Source: an uncultured Pelagibacteraceae bacterium (lineage in GTDB: Bacteria > Pseudomonadota > Alphaproteobacteria > Pelagibacterales > Pelagibacteraceae). From it: a stretch of DNA of 64,000 bases. Below, one piece after another: positions 41,775 to 52,227 of this stretch (positions are counted from its first letter, which is position 1; each line of letters opens with the position of its first letter). Made by a program: the position numbers and the translations under genes. The stretch covers positions 1 to 64,000 of the forward strand of contig CACBGU010000004.1 of NCBI GenBank assembly GCA_902538885.1. Reading direction: 5' to 3'. Below the pieces are notes generated by a model that was not told where the DNA came from, did no database searches, and worked only from the letters and a program-made list of their open reading frames with translations.

Positions 41775-43216
41775 GTACCACAAAAAGTTTGATATTTTTC
41801 ATTGCTCGATGGAGAAGGCTTTTGATATTCTTCAATATTACTCTGATTTTCGTAAGGATTTTTTAAAATAGCTAATAATTTTTTCATCTTATCTAAACTT
41901 CCTTTTTCCGCTTCAGCTAAAGCCTCTTCTACTTTATGATTTCTAGGAATAACTATTGGATTATTTTCTCTCATTAGTTTAATTTGTTTTTCTTTAGTTA
42001 AATTATTTAACTCAGATCTTTTTTTCCAATCATTTTTCCAATCGATAAAATCATTATTTTTGTAAATTTCATCAGAATTGATATCCATTAGATTACAAAA
42101 AGTATTTGTGTAATCTGCTTTATTTTTTTCCATCCAATTAAACAAATCATTAATTAATTTTTTATCATTTTTATCCTCACCAAATAGACCAAGCTTATCT
42201 TTCATCATATTTAACCATTTATCTTCATAAATATTTTGGAAATTATCTATTAAATCTGTTGCTAATTTAATTGCAGTATCTTCATTTTTATCAATTAGAG
42301 GGATTAAACATTCTGCAAATCTTGCTAAATTCCACTTTGTAATTGGTGGTTGATTAGAAAAGGCATATCTTCCAAATTTATCGATTGAGCTAAATACAGT
42401 TTTTGGATCATAATGATCCATAAATGCACAAGGACCATAATCTATTGTTTCACCTGAAATTGCCATGTTGTCAGTGTTCATAACCCCATGAATAAATCCA
42501 ACTCTCATCCAATTGATTACTAGCTTGCATTGTTTTTCCATTACAAGATTTAACAGATCTAATGCTTTTGAATTTGATGTTTTGATTTCTGGATAATGTC
42601 TGTTTATTGTATAGTCGACTAAAGTATTTAAGTTTTCAATTTTTTGAGTTGCAGCTATATATTGAAATGTTCCAACCCGAAGATGACTTGATGCAACTCT
42701 TGTTAATATAGCACCCTGTAATAGATTTTCTCTTACAACTTTTTCTCCTGTTTTAACAACAGCAAGACTTTTAGTAGTTGGAATATTTAATGAATGTATC
42801 GCTTCACTGATAATATATTCTCTAAGCATAGGTCCTAGCGCTGCTCTTCCGTCACCACCTCTAGAAAAAGAAGTTCTTCCTGAACCTTTAAACTGAATGT
42901 CAAAGCGATTATCATTGTTAACTAAATGCTCACCCAATAAAACTGCTCTACCATCTCCCAATATAGTAAAGTGTCCAAATTGATGACCTGCATATGCTTG
43001 TGCAATGGTATTTGTTTCTTCTGGTATAGAGTTTCCAGAAAATATTTCTGCTAATTTTTTTTTGTCTGTTTTTGAAAAATCTAAATTTAAAGTAGATGCT
43101 AGTTCTTCATTTAAAATTACCAATTCAGGATCATGAACAGGAGTCGGTTTAATATTTTCTTTAAAAATATTTGGTAACTTTGAATAGGTATTATCAAAAT
43201 GCCAACCAATGGTCAT
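41771..43216 (-). CDS. selO: SelO/YdiU pseudokinase-type AMPylase
   Basis: IAQAYAGHQFGHFTILGDGRAVLLGEHL; QFKGSGRTSFSRGGDGRAALGPMLREYIISEAIH; GVMNTDNMAISGETIDYGPCAFMD. Confidence 0.95.
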   Translation of the reverse strand: MTIGWHFDNTYSKLPNIFKENIKPTPVHDPELVILNEELASTLNLDFSKTDKKKLAEIFSGNSIPEETNTIAQAYAGHQFGHFTILGDGRAVLLGEHLVNNDNRFDIQFKGSGRTSFSRGGDGRAALGPMLREYIISEAIHSLNIPTTKSLAVVKTGEKVVRENLLQGAILTRVASSHLRVGTFQYIAATQKIENLNTLVDYTINRHYPEIKTSNSKALDLLNLVMEKQCKLVINWMRVGFIHGVMNTDNMAISGETIDYGPCAFMDHYDPKTVFSSIDKFGRYAFSNQPPITKWNLARFAECLIPLIDKNEDTAIKLATDLIDNFQNIYEDKWLNMMKDKLGLFGEDKNDKKLINDLFNWMEKNKADYTNTFCNLMDINSDEIYKNNDFIDWKNDWKKRSELNNLTKEKQIKLMRENNPIVIPRNHKVEEALAEAEKGSLDKMKKLLAILKNPYENQSNIEEYQKPSPSSNEKYQTFCGT

Positions 43217-43221
43217 TTTAA

Positions 43222-45990
43222 TTAACTAACTTCAGCTTGATTTTCTTTTGGTTTAACTTCTGTTTTAAATTGATTAGAGATTTTTTGTACTTCAACAGAA
43301 GATACTTTGTATTCTGCACACATTGTTTCTTCATCTTTACCATGACCTGTAACCATATTAACCATATGTTCTGGGAAATGGAACGTAGTAAACACAATTC
43401 CTTCTTTAACTTTGTCTGTAACCTCAACTTTAAGTGCAACCTCACCTCTACCTGAATAAAGTCTTCCAATATCACCAGTATTTAGATCTCTAAGAGCCGC
43501 ATCTTTAGGATGAATTAATAAAACATCTTCATCAACAATATTTATATTTTTTGTTCTTCTAGTCATTGTTGCTGCATTGTAATGTTGTAAAACTCTACTA
43601 GTTGTTAAAATTAAAGGATAGTCTTTTTGATTAGCTTCTATTTCTGATGATTCTTTCCAATCAAAGTTTTTTAATCTGCCTTTACCTAATTTAAATGTTT
43701 CCGTATGTAAAATTTTTGTATCAGTTCCATCTTCTTGAACTGGCCATTGTAATCCAAATTTTCCAAGTCTCTCTCTAGTAACACCCTTAAAGAAAGGAAC
43801 GATATCAGAAATTTCTGCTAGAACTTGATCTGCATCATAAGTGGGCTGATCAAAACCTAATTTCTGCATCATCTCAGTTACAATTAATCCATCAGGTTTA
43901 GTTCCAGGTAGAGGAGGTACAGCTCTGTTCACTCTTTGAATTCTTCTCTCAGTGTTTGTAAAAGTTCCATCTTTTTCTAAGAAAGTAGTACCTGGCAGAA
44001 CAACAGTCGCTAATTTTGCTGTTTCACTCATAAATATTTCTTGAACGACTAAAAGTTCTAAAGAATTCATAGCTTCAATAACATGAGCACTATTAGGATC
44101 TGTTTGAACAATATCTTCTCCAATGATCCATAAACCTTTTAATTCCTTGTTTATTGCAGCTTCAAACATTTGAGGAATTTTTAATCCTGGCTTAGTTGGG
44201 TGAGTTACTCCATATTTTTCTGTGTAGAATTCTTGATGCTTTTCATCAGCTACAGGAAAATAACCAGCACCTTGGTGTGGTTGACATCCCATATCTGCTG
44301 CACCCTGAACATTGTTTTGACCTCTTAAAGGATTAACCCCGACACCTTTTCGTCCAATGTTTCCAGTAATCATTGCTAGATCTGCAATTAACATTACAGT
44401 TTTAGATCCTTGTTCGTGTTCAGTAACTCCTAAGCCATGGAACTCCATTGAATTTCTTGCAGTAGCATATGCAATTGCTGCTTCTTTAACTAATTGTTTA
44501 TCTACACCAGCTACTTTTGCTAAATGATCAACATCTTGTCTTTCAATTTCTTTTAAGAAATTATCAAAACCTTCAGTTCTATCTCTAACAAAATCTGCAT
44601 TATAAAGTTTTGATTTAATAATAAAGTGCAACATCATATTTAGAACTGCAACATTAGTTCCTGGTCTTAGTTTAATATGATAATCAGCAAGTTTCGCAAG
44701 TTCAGTTGTAACTGGATCAAGCACAATTAATTTTTTACCTTTCATGACTTGCTGTTTTATTTTTGCACCTGTTACAGGATGAGCATTAGTTGGATTAGCT
44801 CCAATTACCAAAAATAAATCTGCATGATAGATATCTTCTGTAGAGTTAGTTGCTGCTCCAGTCCCAAAAGTTTGTTGCATTCCCCAAGCTGTTGGTGAAT
44901 GACAAATTCTTGCACAACAATCTACACTGTTAGTTCCCACAGCCGCTCTAATCATTTTTTGAAAAACATAATTTTCTTCATTCGTACATCTTGCGGAAGA
45001 AATTCCAGCAAAGGCATCTGGACCGTTATCTTTTGTAATTCTGTTAATTTCTTTTTTAATAAAATCATAAGCTTCATCCCAAGAAGCTTCTTCAAACTTT
45101 CCATTTCTTTTAATTAAAGGTGTTTTTAATCTGTCTGGATGATCATAAAAACTAAATGCATATCTTCCTTTAATACAAGTATGACCAGCATTTACCTCTG
45201 TTTGTTTTGGAGTATCTATTGCAACAACTTTATCATCTTTTATTGATGCTTCTAAATTACATCCAACACCACAGTATGAACAAGTTGTTCTAACTTTTTT
45301 ATCTACAGCTACAGATTTAGATTGAAAAACATCTGAGATAGCGTCTGTTGGACATGTATGTGCACATGCTCCACAAGATACACATGAACTATCTCCAAAC
45401 ATCATATCATTATCAGTTGTTATTCTAGATTCAAAACCTCTTCCGCTCATTGTTAGTACAAATGAACCTTGAATTTCATCACAAGCTCTGACACATCTTC
45501 CACAATTAATACAGTTGTCTAAGTTCATTCTCATATAATCATGAGAAGTATCTCTTGGTATACCTTTGTGCTGTTTAGGACTGTTGTATCTGTGATCAGC
45601 AACTCCTAGATCGTTTGCTACTGTTTGTAATTCACAATTATTGTTTACCTCACAAGTATCACATTCCATTGGATGGTCTGTTAAAACTAATTCAACAATA
45701 TTTTTTCTTAGATTTGTTAAAGCTTCATTTGAAGTAAAGATATGTTGGTTTTCAGCAACTGGAGTATGACAAGATGCGACTACTCTTGTTGGACCATCTT
45801 TTTCTAAAGCAACTTCTACAGAGCAAACTCTGCAAGCACCATAAGGAGCAAGGTTTGGATCATCACATAAAGTAGGTACTTTTTTTTCACCCACATAACT
45901 TTTTACAAATTTTAAAATAGATGTGTGTTTAGGACCAATTTCGTATGGTTTTCCATCAATATAAGCAATTTTTCTTTTTTCTGAGCTCAT
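43222..45990 (-). CDS. NAD-type formate dehydrogenase, alpha (molybdopterin) subunit
   Basis: N-terminal 2Fe-2S/4Fe-4S domains (CDTCEVNNNCELQ, CINCGRCVRACDE); CSYCGVGCNLE; active-site region DCCARICHSPTAWGMQQTFGTGA. Confidence 0.93.
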   Translation of the reverse strand: MSSEKRKIAYIDGKPYEIGPKHTSILKFVKSYVGEKKVPTLCDDPNLAPYGACRVCSVEVALEKDGPTRVVASCHTPVAENQHIFTSNEALTNLRKNIVELVLTDHPMECDTCEVNNNCELQTVANDLGVADHRYNSPKQHKGIPRDTSHDYMRMNLDNCINCGRCVRACDEIQGSFVLTMSGRGFESRITTDNDMMFGDSSCVSCGACAHTCPTDAISDVFQSKSVAVDKKVRTTCSYCGVGCNLEASIKDDKVVAIDTPKQTEVNAGHTCIKGRYAFSFYDHPDRLKTPLIKRNGKFEEASWDEAYDFIKKEINRITKDNGPDAFAGISSARCTNEENYVFQKMIRAAVGTNSVDCCARICHSPTAWGMQQTFGTGAATNSTEDIYHADLFLVIGANPTNAHPVTGAKIKQQVMKGKKLIVLDPVTTELAKLADYHIKLRPGTNVAVLNMMLHFIIKSKLYNADFVRDRTEGFDNFLKEIERQDVDHLAKVAGVDKQLVKEAAIAYATARNSMEFHGLGVTEHEQGSKTVMLIADLAMITGNIGRKGVGVNPLRGQNNVQGAADMGCQPHQGAGYFPVADEKHQEFYTEKYGVTHPTKPGLKIPQMFEAAINKELKGLWIIGEDIVQTDPNSAHVIEAMNSLELLVVQEIFMSETAKLATVVLPGTTFLEKDGTFTNTERRIQRVNRAVPPLPGTKPDGLIVTEMMQKLGFDQPTYDADQVLAEISDIVPFFKGVTRERLGKFGLQWPVQEDGTDTKILHTETFKLGKGRLKNFDWKESSEIEANQKDYPLILTTSRVLQHYNAATMTRRTKNINIVDEDVLLIHPKDAALRDLNTGDIGRLYSGRGEVALKVEVTDKVKEGIVFTTFHFPEHMVNMVTGHGKDEETMCAEYKVSSVEVQKISNQFKTEVKPKENQAEVS

Positions 45991-47645
45991 TAATTATCTT
46001 TCACCATATCATTTTTCATTTCATCACCAAAGTATTTTAGGATGTTCTGAATTGGAGTTGGGATTGCTCCACAAAGAGCACATAGACATCCTTTTTGCAT
46101 AGTAACCAACAATTCTTCAAGCAATTTTAAAGGAATTTTAGCTGTTTTCTTCTTAGCTTGGTCAAACATCTCCTTACCTCTGTAAGATCCAAGTCTTCCT
46201 GGGAAACATTTTCCACATGATTCTTCAGCTGAGAATTCAAACAAGTGATGAATGTATTCAGCCATTGGAAAATCTTTTGGAATACTAACTACACTTGCGT
46301 GACCTAACATAAAACCTTTTGCTGTGAATTCTTGAAAATCTAAATTTAAATTTTCTATTTCACTTAAAGGAACAACCCCACCTAATGGACCTCCTATTTG
46401 AAAAGCTTTAACAGGCTCTTTATATCCACCACCAATTTCATTAAATATTTTTTTCATTGGTGTACCCATATCAATTTCATAAACACCTGGGTTGTTAAAG
46501 AAACTATCTAAACAAACTAATTTTGTTCCGGCTGATTTTTTATTTCCAACTGAAGAGAATTTTTCTGATCCATTTAATAAAATTCCAGTTGCAGCAGCCA
46601 ATGTTTCAACATTATTAACTACCGTTGGTTTTTTATATAAGCCTTCTGTTACAGGAAACGGAGGTCTTACGTCAACTTCTGCTCTTCTTCCTTCAATAGA
46701 TGCAATCAAAGCTGTTTCTTCTCCACAAATATAAGCACCTTGTCCAATACAAATTCCAAGATCAAAAGAAAAATTGGTTCCTAAAATATTTTCACCTAGT
46801 AAATTTAATTTTTTAAGTTCATTAATGCAGCCATTTATTGCTTCAATAGATTTAGGATATTCACCTCTAATGTATAAAACTCCTTCATTACTTCCTATTA
46901 CATAACCACAAATCACCATTCCAAAAATAACTTTTAAAGGTTGGTCCTCTAATAAATATCTATCTGAGAAAGCACCAGAGTCGCCCTCATCTGCATTACA
47001 GATAACATATTTTTTATCTCCTTTTGCTTTACTACAGAAATCCCATTTCATTCCTGTTGGAAAACCAGCACCGCCTCTTCCTGTTAAATTTGAATCTAAT
47101 AATGATTTTACTATTTCTTTTTTATCTATTTTTAAAAATTTACTTAATTGCTCTTTGAACTGATCTGTTGAAGATAACTTGTCATCCATTAAAAAACTTG
47201 TTGTTGCATAACTTTTAGAGAAAAACTTATCTTGTTTAATTTCTTCACCTTTAATTATTTGGTCAATTTTTTCTATATCTTTACCAGCATAATTTTCTCC
47301 ATCATAATGGAAAGCATAGTTTTCATAACAATGACCTAAGCAGAACATTTCTCCAACTTTGTCATCACCTAGTTTTTCTTTTAATTTATCTTTTAATTTG
47401 TCTTGAGTGCCTGCGCACATGCATGCACTACCGTTACAAACAAAAGCTTTCTTTTCTCTATGAGAGGGTCTTAAAAACTCATAAAAGGATTCTGCACCAT
47501 GGAGAGTTGAAACACCTAGGTTATGCTTTTTGGCAATTTCTTTAATATCTTGTGGATTATCGCTTAAGGTATTTTCTGAGATTTGCTTAAATAGGTTGTC
47601 TTTTAAGCCTATTCTGCCTGATAAATTACTTATATTTTTTGACAC
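45990..47645 (-). CDS. Formate dehydrogenase beta subunit, NuoE-NuoF fusion
   Basis: NuoE-like HGAESFYEFLR...CNGSACMCAG...CLGHCYENYA; NuoF-like GRGGAGFPTGMKWDFC, ICGEETALIASIEGRR, ESCGKCFPGRLG. Confidence 0.92.
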   Translation of the reverse strand: MSKNISNLSGRIGLKDNLFKQISENTLSDNPQDIKEIAKKHNLGVSTLHGAESFYEFLRPSHREKKAFVCNGSACMCAGTQDKLKDKLKEKLGDDKVGEMFCLGHCYENYAFHYDGENYAGKDIEKIDQIIKGEEIKQDKFFSKSYATTSFLMDDKLSSTDQFKEQLSKFLKIDKKEIVKSLLDSNLTGRGGAGFPTGMKWDFCSKAKGDKKYVICNADEGDSGAFSDRYLLEDQPLKVIFGMVICGYVIGSNEGVLYIRGEYPKSIEAINGCINELKKLNLLGENILGTNFSFDLGICIGQGAYICGEETALIASIEGRRAEVDVRPPFPVTEGLYKKPTVVNNVETLAAATGILLNGSEKFSSVGNKKSAGTKLVCLDSFFNNPGVYEIDMGTPMKKIFNEIGGGYKEPVKAFQIGGPLGGVVPLSEIENLNLDFQEFTAKGFMLGHASVVSIPKDFPMAEYIHHLFEFSAEESCGKCFPGRLGSYRGKEMFDQAKKKTAKIPLKLLEELLVTMQKGCLCALCGAIPTPIQNILKYFGDEMKNDMVKDN

Positions 47646-47663
47646 AAATACCCTTTTATTAAT

Positions 47664-48503
47664 TTAGCCCACAATAACTTTTTTGTTATTTGTGTAAATA
47701 TTAAAACTGTCCCTCTTTACGAAACCAACAAGGGTAATGTCAAATTTATTCGCTAAATCAATAGCTAGACTAGTTGGCGCACCAACTCCTATCATTATAC
47801 CTATATCCGTCATCAAGACCTTTTGAACCAATTCAAAATTTAGTCTGCCTGAGCATGTTATAAATTGGTTTTTCGGATCAATTTGATTGTTCTTTAATGC
47901 ACAACCAATAAGTTTATCTAGAGCATTGTGTCTTCCCACATCCTCTCTGACAGCAACTAATTCTCCATTGCTATTAAAAAGACCACTTGCATGAATTCCA
48001 CCTGTTTTACTGAATTCTGATTGGCCTTCTCTCAATATATTTGGTGATTTAACAATTACCTCTTTTTTGATTTTGGGTTCTGATGAATTTGTTTTATTTT
48101 TTTTAATTATTTCTAGAGCATCAAGAGAAGATTTTCCACATACACCACATGAGGAATTAGTTAAAAATTCTCTTTTTATTTTTGCAATATTTATATTTTT
48201 AGAATTATTTAAAGTTGCTAAAATTTTATTTTGAATATTGTATTGACCAACTTTATCTCCATAACTTTCTATTGAATCAATATCACCAATATTTGTTATA
48301 ATTTGTTCATTATATAAAAATCCTCTTACAAGATCCTCATCATCACCTGGAGTTCTCATTGTTATAGATAAACTTTGATTTATCCACTTATCAGATTCTT
48401 TATATTTCAATGAAATTTCCAATGGTTCTTCAATTGAAATTAAATCATCTATATTTTCAAACTTATTAGATGAATATTTTAAAACTTTGTATTTTGAATT
48501 CAT
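47664..48503 (-). CDS. fdhD: Formate dehydrogenase accessory sulfurtransferase
   Basis: SCGVCGKSS, GGIHASGLFNSNGELVAVREDVGRHNALDKLIG. Confidence 0.93.
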   Translation of the reverse strand: MNSKYKVLKYSSNKFENIDDLISIEEPLEISLKYKESDKWINQSLSITMRTPGDDEDLVRGFLYNEQIITNIGDIDSIESYGDKVGQYNIQNKILATLNNSKNINIAKIKREFLTNSSCGVCGKSSLDALEIIKKNKTNSSEPKIKKEVIVKSPNILREGQSEFSKTGGIHASGLFNSNGELVAVREDVGRHNALDKLIGCALKNNQIDPKNQFITCSGRLNFELVQKVLMTDIGIMIGVGAPTSLAIDLANKFDITLVGFVKRDSFNIYTNNKKVIVG

Positions 48504-48507
48504 AAAT

Positions 48508-48984
48508 CTATTTTAATGGATAGTTCTTTTTTAATAAATATTTGTTAATTATAATTGCTAATAGCAATATAATTATACAACCAAAAATTATTGGATTAAT
48601 TAAATAATCATAAGAGGCACTGCCTATAATAACTATAATTGGATTTCCACCAGCAGGTGGATGGACAATATTAAATAAAATCATTAAAAAAACTCCAGCT
48701 CCAACAGCAATTGCAATACTGATATAAATAGGTAACGGAATATAGTTTACAAAAATTACTCCTATTAAAGCGGTTACCAAATGTCCAAAAAAAACATTCT
48801 TTGGTTGTGCAAATGGGCTTTCGGGAAAACCGAATAGTAAAACCATTGAGGAACCGAATGAAGCTGCAATAAAATATCCTAGTGTAGTTTTATAAGTAAG
48901 GACTGTTAGCACACCAATTGTGAATGCAGAAAAAAAACCTGCAAGTAATGCTTTTTGTAAAATTGGTTTAGTGATTTTAATCAT
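48508..48984 (-). CDS. HPP family membrane protein
   Basis: GSSMVLLFGFPESPFAQPKNVFFGHL; NIVHPPAGGNPIIVIIG. Confidence 0.9.
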   Translation of the reverse strand: MIKITKPILQKALLAGFFSAFTIGVLTVLTYKTTLGYFIAASFGSSMVLLFGFPESPFAQPKNVFFGHLVTALIGVIFVNYIPLPIYISIAIAVGAGVFLMILFNIVHPPAGGNPIIVIIGSASYDYLINPIIFGCIIILLLAIIINKYLLKKNYPLK

Positions 48985-49383
48985 TTAAATTTTTAAAGCT
49001 TTCAAAACAGTCTTCAAAGGTAGCAACAAACATTCTTTACGAGAAAGGTTTTTTTTATCTAAGATTTCTTTAAAATCTTTCCAATGTTTTTCTAAGTTTA
49101 GCTTAACATTTTCGAAAAGTTGTACTCCAGTTGTAATAAAATCTTTAACCTCCTTTATGTTTTTTCCCTTTATTTTTCTTGATAGTAAACTAACAGAGGC
49201 CTGGCAATAAACACACGATTTACATTGATATCCCATGTCTTTTACAACCTCATCTTTAACAATAAGGCTTATTTCCATCTCATCACCACATATTGGATTT
49301 TTGTTTTTTGATTTATGAGTATAGTTTTCAAGAACTTTATTGTTTTCTGTGCGTGAGGCGATTTCTAAAATTCTTAAATCCAT
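48985..49383 (-). CDS. NifU N-terminal/SufU-like iron-sulfur scaffold protein
   Basis: NPICGDEMEISLIVKDEVVKDMGYQCKSCVYCQASVSLLSRKIKGK. Confidence 0.8.
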   Translation of the reverse strand: MDLRILEIASRTENNKVLENYTHKSKNKNPICGDEMEISLIVKDEVVKDMGYQCKSCVYCQASVSLLSRKIKGKNIKEVKDFITTGVQLFENVKLNLEKHWKDFKEILDKKNLSRKECLLLPLKTVLKALKI

Positions 49384-49407
49384 TTAATTTCTTTAATTCA
49401 ACTTTGA

Positions 49408-50034
49408 ATGTTTTATATTTTACAGATGGATCATAACAATATTTTAGGCACTCTGCTAGCTGGCGGTAAGTCACAAAGGTTTGGAGAAGATAAATCCCAA
49501 GTAAAGTTAGCTGGTAAATTGTTAATTGATCATATGTTGACTGAAATTATTGATGAATTTAAGGAACTCTTAATAGTATCAAATAATAAAATTAATTTTC
49601 ATAATTCAGAAAAAATTTCAATAATCGAAGATTTTGAAAAAGGCCTTGGTCCGTTAGGTGGAGTTTTATCAGCTATGAAATGGATAAAAGAAAATCAAAA
49701 AGACTACAAATGGATAGCAACTTTCCCTGTTGATACACCTTTTTTTAAGAGACAAATACTTAAATATTTTATTCAAAACATTAATTTTAATGAAAGTGAA
49801 TTATTTTTCATTAAGTCAAACAACACACGACATAATATATTTGGCTTATGGTCTATTAATTTATTAGATAAGTTAGAGAAGGATTTAAACAATGGAGAAA
49901 GAAAAGTAGAGTTGTGGGCAAATAATACTGGGGTAAAAATAATTAATATGGAGTTTTCAAATAATGATCCTTTCTTTAATATAAATACAAAAGAAGATTT
50001 AAAAAAAGCTGAAGAAATACTCAAAAATGATTAG
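49408..50034 (+). CDS. mobA: Molybdenum cofactor guanylyltransferase
   Basis: GTLLAGGKSQRFGEDKSQVKLAGKLLIDHM; FPVDTPFF. Confidence 0.9.
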   Translation: MFYILQMDHNNILGTLLAGGKSQRFGEDKSQVKLAGKLLIDHMLTEIIDEFKELLIVSNNKINFHNSEKISIIEDFEKGLGPLGGVLSAMKWIKENQKDYKWIATFPVDTPFFKRQILKYFIQNINFNESELFFIKSNNTRHNIFGLWSINLLDKLEKDLNNGERKVELWANNTGVKIINMEFSNNDPFFNINTKEDLKKAEEILKND

Positions 50035-51271
50035 TTACGAAAAATCAAAAACAATTTTAAAAAAAGCCAAAATTAAAATTAAAGACGAAACTATAAAGAG
50101 TATAAATTCTTTAAATAGAGTAGTTTCTACCAATATTTATTCTAATATAAATTATCCAGCAGGAGATAACGCTGCATTTGATGGGTACGCGATTAATTCA
50201 AAAGATACTAATGGATTAAAAAAAAAATTACCAAAAAAATTTAAAATTATTGGATCAATTGCAGCAGGAATGAAACCGCTTAAAAAAAAAATAAAAAAAT
50301 TTGATACTGCTGAAATAATGACTGGAGGAATTATTCCAAAGGGTTTTGATACAATTATTCCTATAGAACAAATAATTTTTGTGCCTAATAAAAAATATAT
50401 TTTAATTGACCAAAAAATAAAAAAATTTAGTCACGTCAGGTTTGCGGGTTCAGATTATAAAAAAGGGGAGGCTGTAATAAAAAAAAATACAATTGTTCAA
50501 CCAAACCATATTTTAGCTTTTAAAAGTTTAGGTATTAAAAAAATTAAAGTAAAAAAAAAGATTAATATATTATTTTTTTCAACTGGAAACGAAATATCAG
50601 ACAAAGATAATATTCCAAATTGGATGGTAAGAAATTCCAACACACACTATATTAAAAACTTAAATCAAAATTTTTTATATAATTTTAAAAGCGGAGGTAT
50701 ATTAAGAGATAATCATCAAAATATTTTTAAACAAAAAATAAATAAATTAATTAAATCTAAAGATGATATTATTATCACGTCAGGTGCTGTATCTGCTGGT
50801 AAGTTTGATTTTATACCTGATGTTGTTAAAAAATTTAAGTTATCAAGCTATTTCAAAAGCGCTGCAATAAGGCCAGGAAAACCAATAATGTTTGCAAAAA
50901 TCAAAGGAAAAGAAAAGGCAATATTCGGACTCCCTGGAAATCCAATTTCCTCTGCTGCATGTTTTAGATTTTTTGTAATTCCATATATTTTAAATGCTTT
51001 AGGATTATCAGAAGAAAAATCAATTAAAGCTATTTTGACAAATGGTTTTGATAAAAAAAAGAATTTCACAAGATTTGTTAAGAGCCAATTAAGCACAACT
51101 AAGAATGGAAAAATAAATGTTGAAATTTTAAAAGGGCAAGAATCTTTTAGAATTAAATCATTTGTAAAATCAAATATTTGGGTTTTGTTACCAGCGGGTA
51201 AATCAAAATTTAAAAAAGGAGATATCGTTGATTGCTTTTTCCCCAACCTTTCAAATCAAAATTTAGTTTAG
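50027..51271 (+). CDS. moeA: Molybdopterin molybdenumtransferase
   Basis: AAFDGYAINS, EIMTGGIIPKGFDTIIPIEQ, TSGAVSAGKFDF, FGLPGNPISSAACFRFF. Confidence 0.92.
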   Translation: MISYEKSKTILKKAKIKIKDETIKSINSLNRVVSTNIYSNINYPAGDNAAFDGYAINSKDTNGLKKKLPKKFKIIGSIAAGMKPLKKKIKKFDTAEIMTGGIIPKGFDTIIPIEQIIFVPNKKYILIDQKIKKFSHVRFAGSDYKKGEAVIKKNTIVQPNHILAFKSLGIKKIKVKKKINILFFSTGNEISDKDNIPNWMVRNSNTHYIKNLNQNFLYNFKSGGILRDNHQNIFKQKINKLIKSKDDIIITSGAVSAGKFDFIPDVVKKFKLSSYFKSAAIRPGKPIMFAKIKGKEKAIFGLPGNPISSAACFRFFVIPYILNALGLSEEKSIKAILTNGFDKKKNFTRFVKSQLSTTKNGKINVEILKGQESFRIKSFVKSNIWVLLPAGKSKFKKGDIVDCFFPNLSNQNLV

Positions 51272-51320
51272 AAACGTATTTTTGTTGTAGAAAATTCTAT
51301 TTACAATTAGATTTCTGAAT

Positions 51321-52226
51321 ATGTTAGAGTTGAGAAATCCAAGAATTGCTATTCCTGTTGTACTTTTTGCTGGTCTCTTGTGGTCATTTGGCCCATTAGT
51401 AGTTCGATACATGGATAATCCGCAATTGGTACCTTGGCAGTACATTTTTGGCAGGGGTTTAACAATTTTCATTTTATTAAATCTTTATTTATTTTTCGAG
51501 GAAGGAAAAAATTTTTACAAAAACTATTATAAAATAGGTTTATCTGGAGTAATTGGTGGATCTGGATTGGGGATCGCTATGATTACATTCATTTATTCAA
51601 TTACAAATACTAGTGCGGCAGTTACTTTGCTTTGTTTAGCAGCAATGCCTTTTTTTACAGCATTATTAGCATTTTTATTTTTAAGAGAAAAAATTTCTCT
51701 CAATGTCTGGATATCAATAATAATTGCAACAGTTGGTATCATTATTATGGCACTTGGAAACACTGGTGAAAAATCATTAATTGGTTTCGTATTTGGTTTA
51801 ACTTCTTCAATTGGTTTCTCAGTTTTTTCTGTAACTCTAAGATGGAGAAAAGAAACACCAAAATTCACAACCGTAGCTTTTGCTGGTTTCTTTTGTTTTG
51901 TTTTTGCAACAATTATGATTTTATTAAAAGACCTAGTTTTCTTTTCATCTAGCTATAACGGAGCTTTATTTTCTTTGCATGGGACACTAGTTTGTTTTGG
52001 TTTAATTTTATATTCAATTGGATCTAAAGCGATACCAGCAGCAGAATTAACTTTATTATCTTTAACTGAAGTTGTAGGTGGAATTTTTTGGGTTTGGTTA
52101 CCATTATTTGGAATTAATGAAGTTCCATCCACCAATACTATAATCGGTGGTTTTTTTCTTTTTGTATCTATATTTTATTACAGTTTAATAATGAGATGGA
52201 ACAAAAGATATATAGCATTAAATTAA
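51321..52226 (+). CDS. EamA/DMT family transporter
   Basis: About ten TM helices; ITNTSAAVTLLCLAAMPFFTALLAFLFLREKIS. Confidence 0.85.
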   Translation: MLELRNPRIAIPVVLFAGLLWSFGPLVVRYMDNPQLVPWQYIFGRGLTIFILLNLYLFFEEGKNFYKNYYKIGLSGVIGGSGLGIAMITFIYSITNTSAAVTLLCLAAMPFFTALLAFLFLREKISLNVWISIIIATVGIIIMALGNTGEKSLIGFVFGLTSSIGFSVFSVTLRWRKETPKFTTVAFAGFFCFVFATIMILLKDLVFFSSSYNGALFSLHGTLVCFGLILYSIGSKAIPAAELTLLSLTEVVGGIFWVWLPLFGINEVPSTNTIIGGFFLFVSIFYYSLIMRWNKRYIALN

Positions 52227-52227
52227 T

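Noticed and set aside
43237-43455. Plus-strand 72-aa ORF inside formate dehydrogenase
   Set aside because: Fully antisense to a strongly supported coding frame with Fdh motifs; composition reflects the reverse complement.
43218-43475. Minus-strand 85-aa ORF overlapping the FDH alpha C-terminus
   Set aside because: Alternate frame of the same region; Lys/Leu-rich low-complexity translation with no supporting motif.
50848-51246. Minus-strand 132-aa ORF over the moeA C-terminus
   Set aside because: Antisense to conserved MoeA motifs; no RBS.
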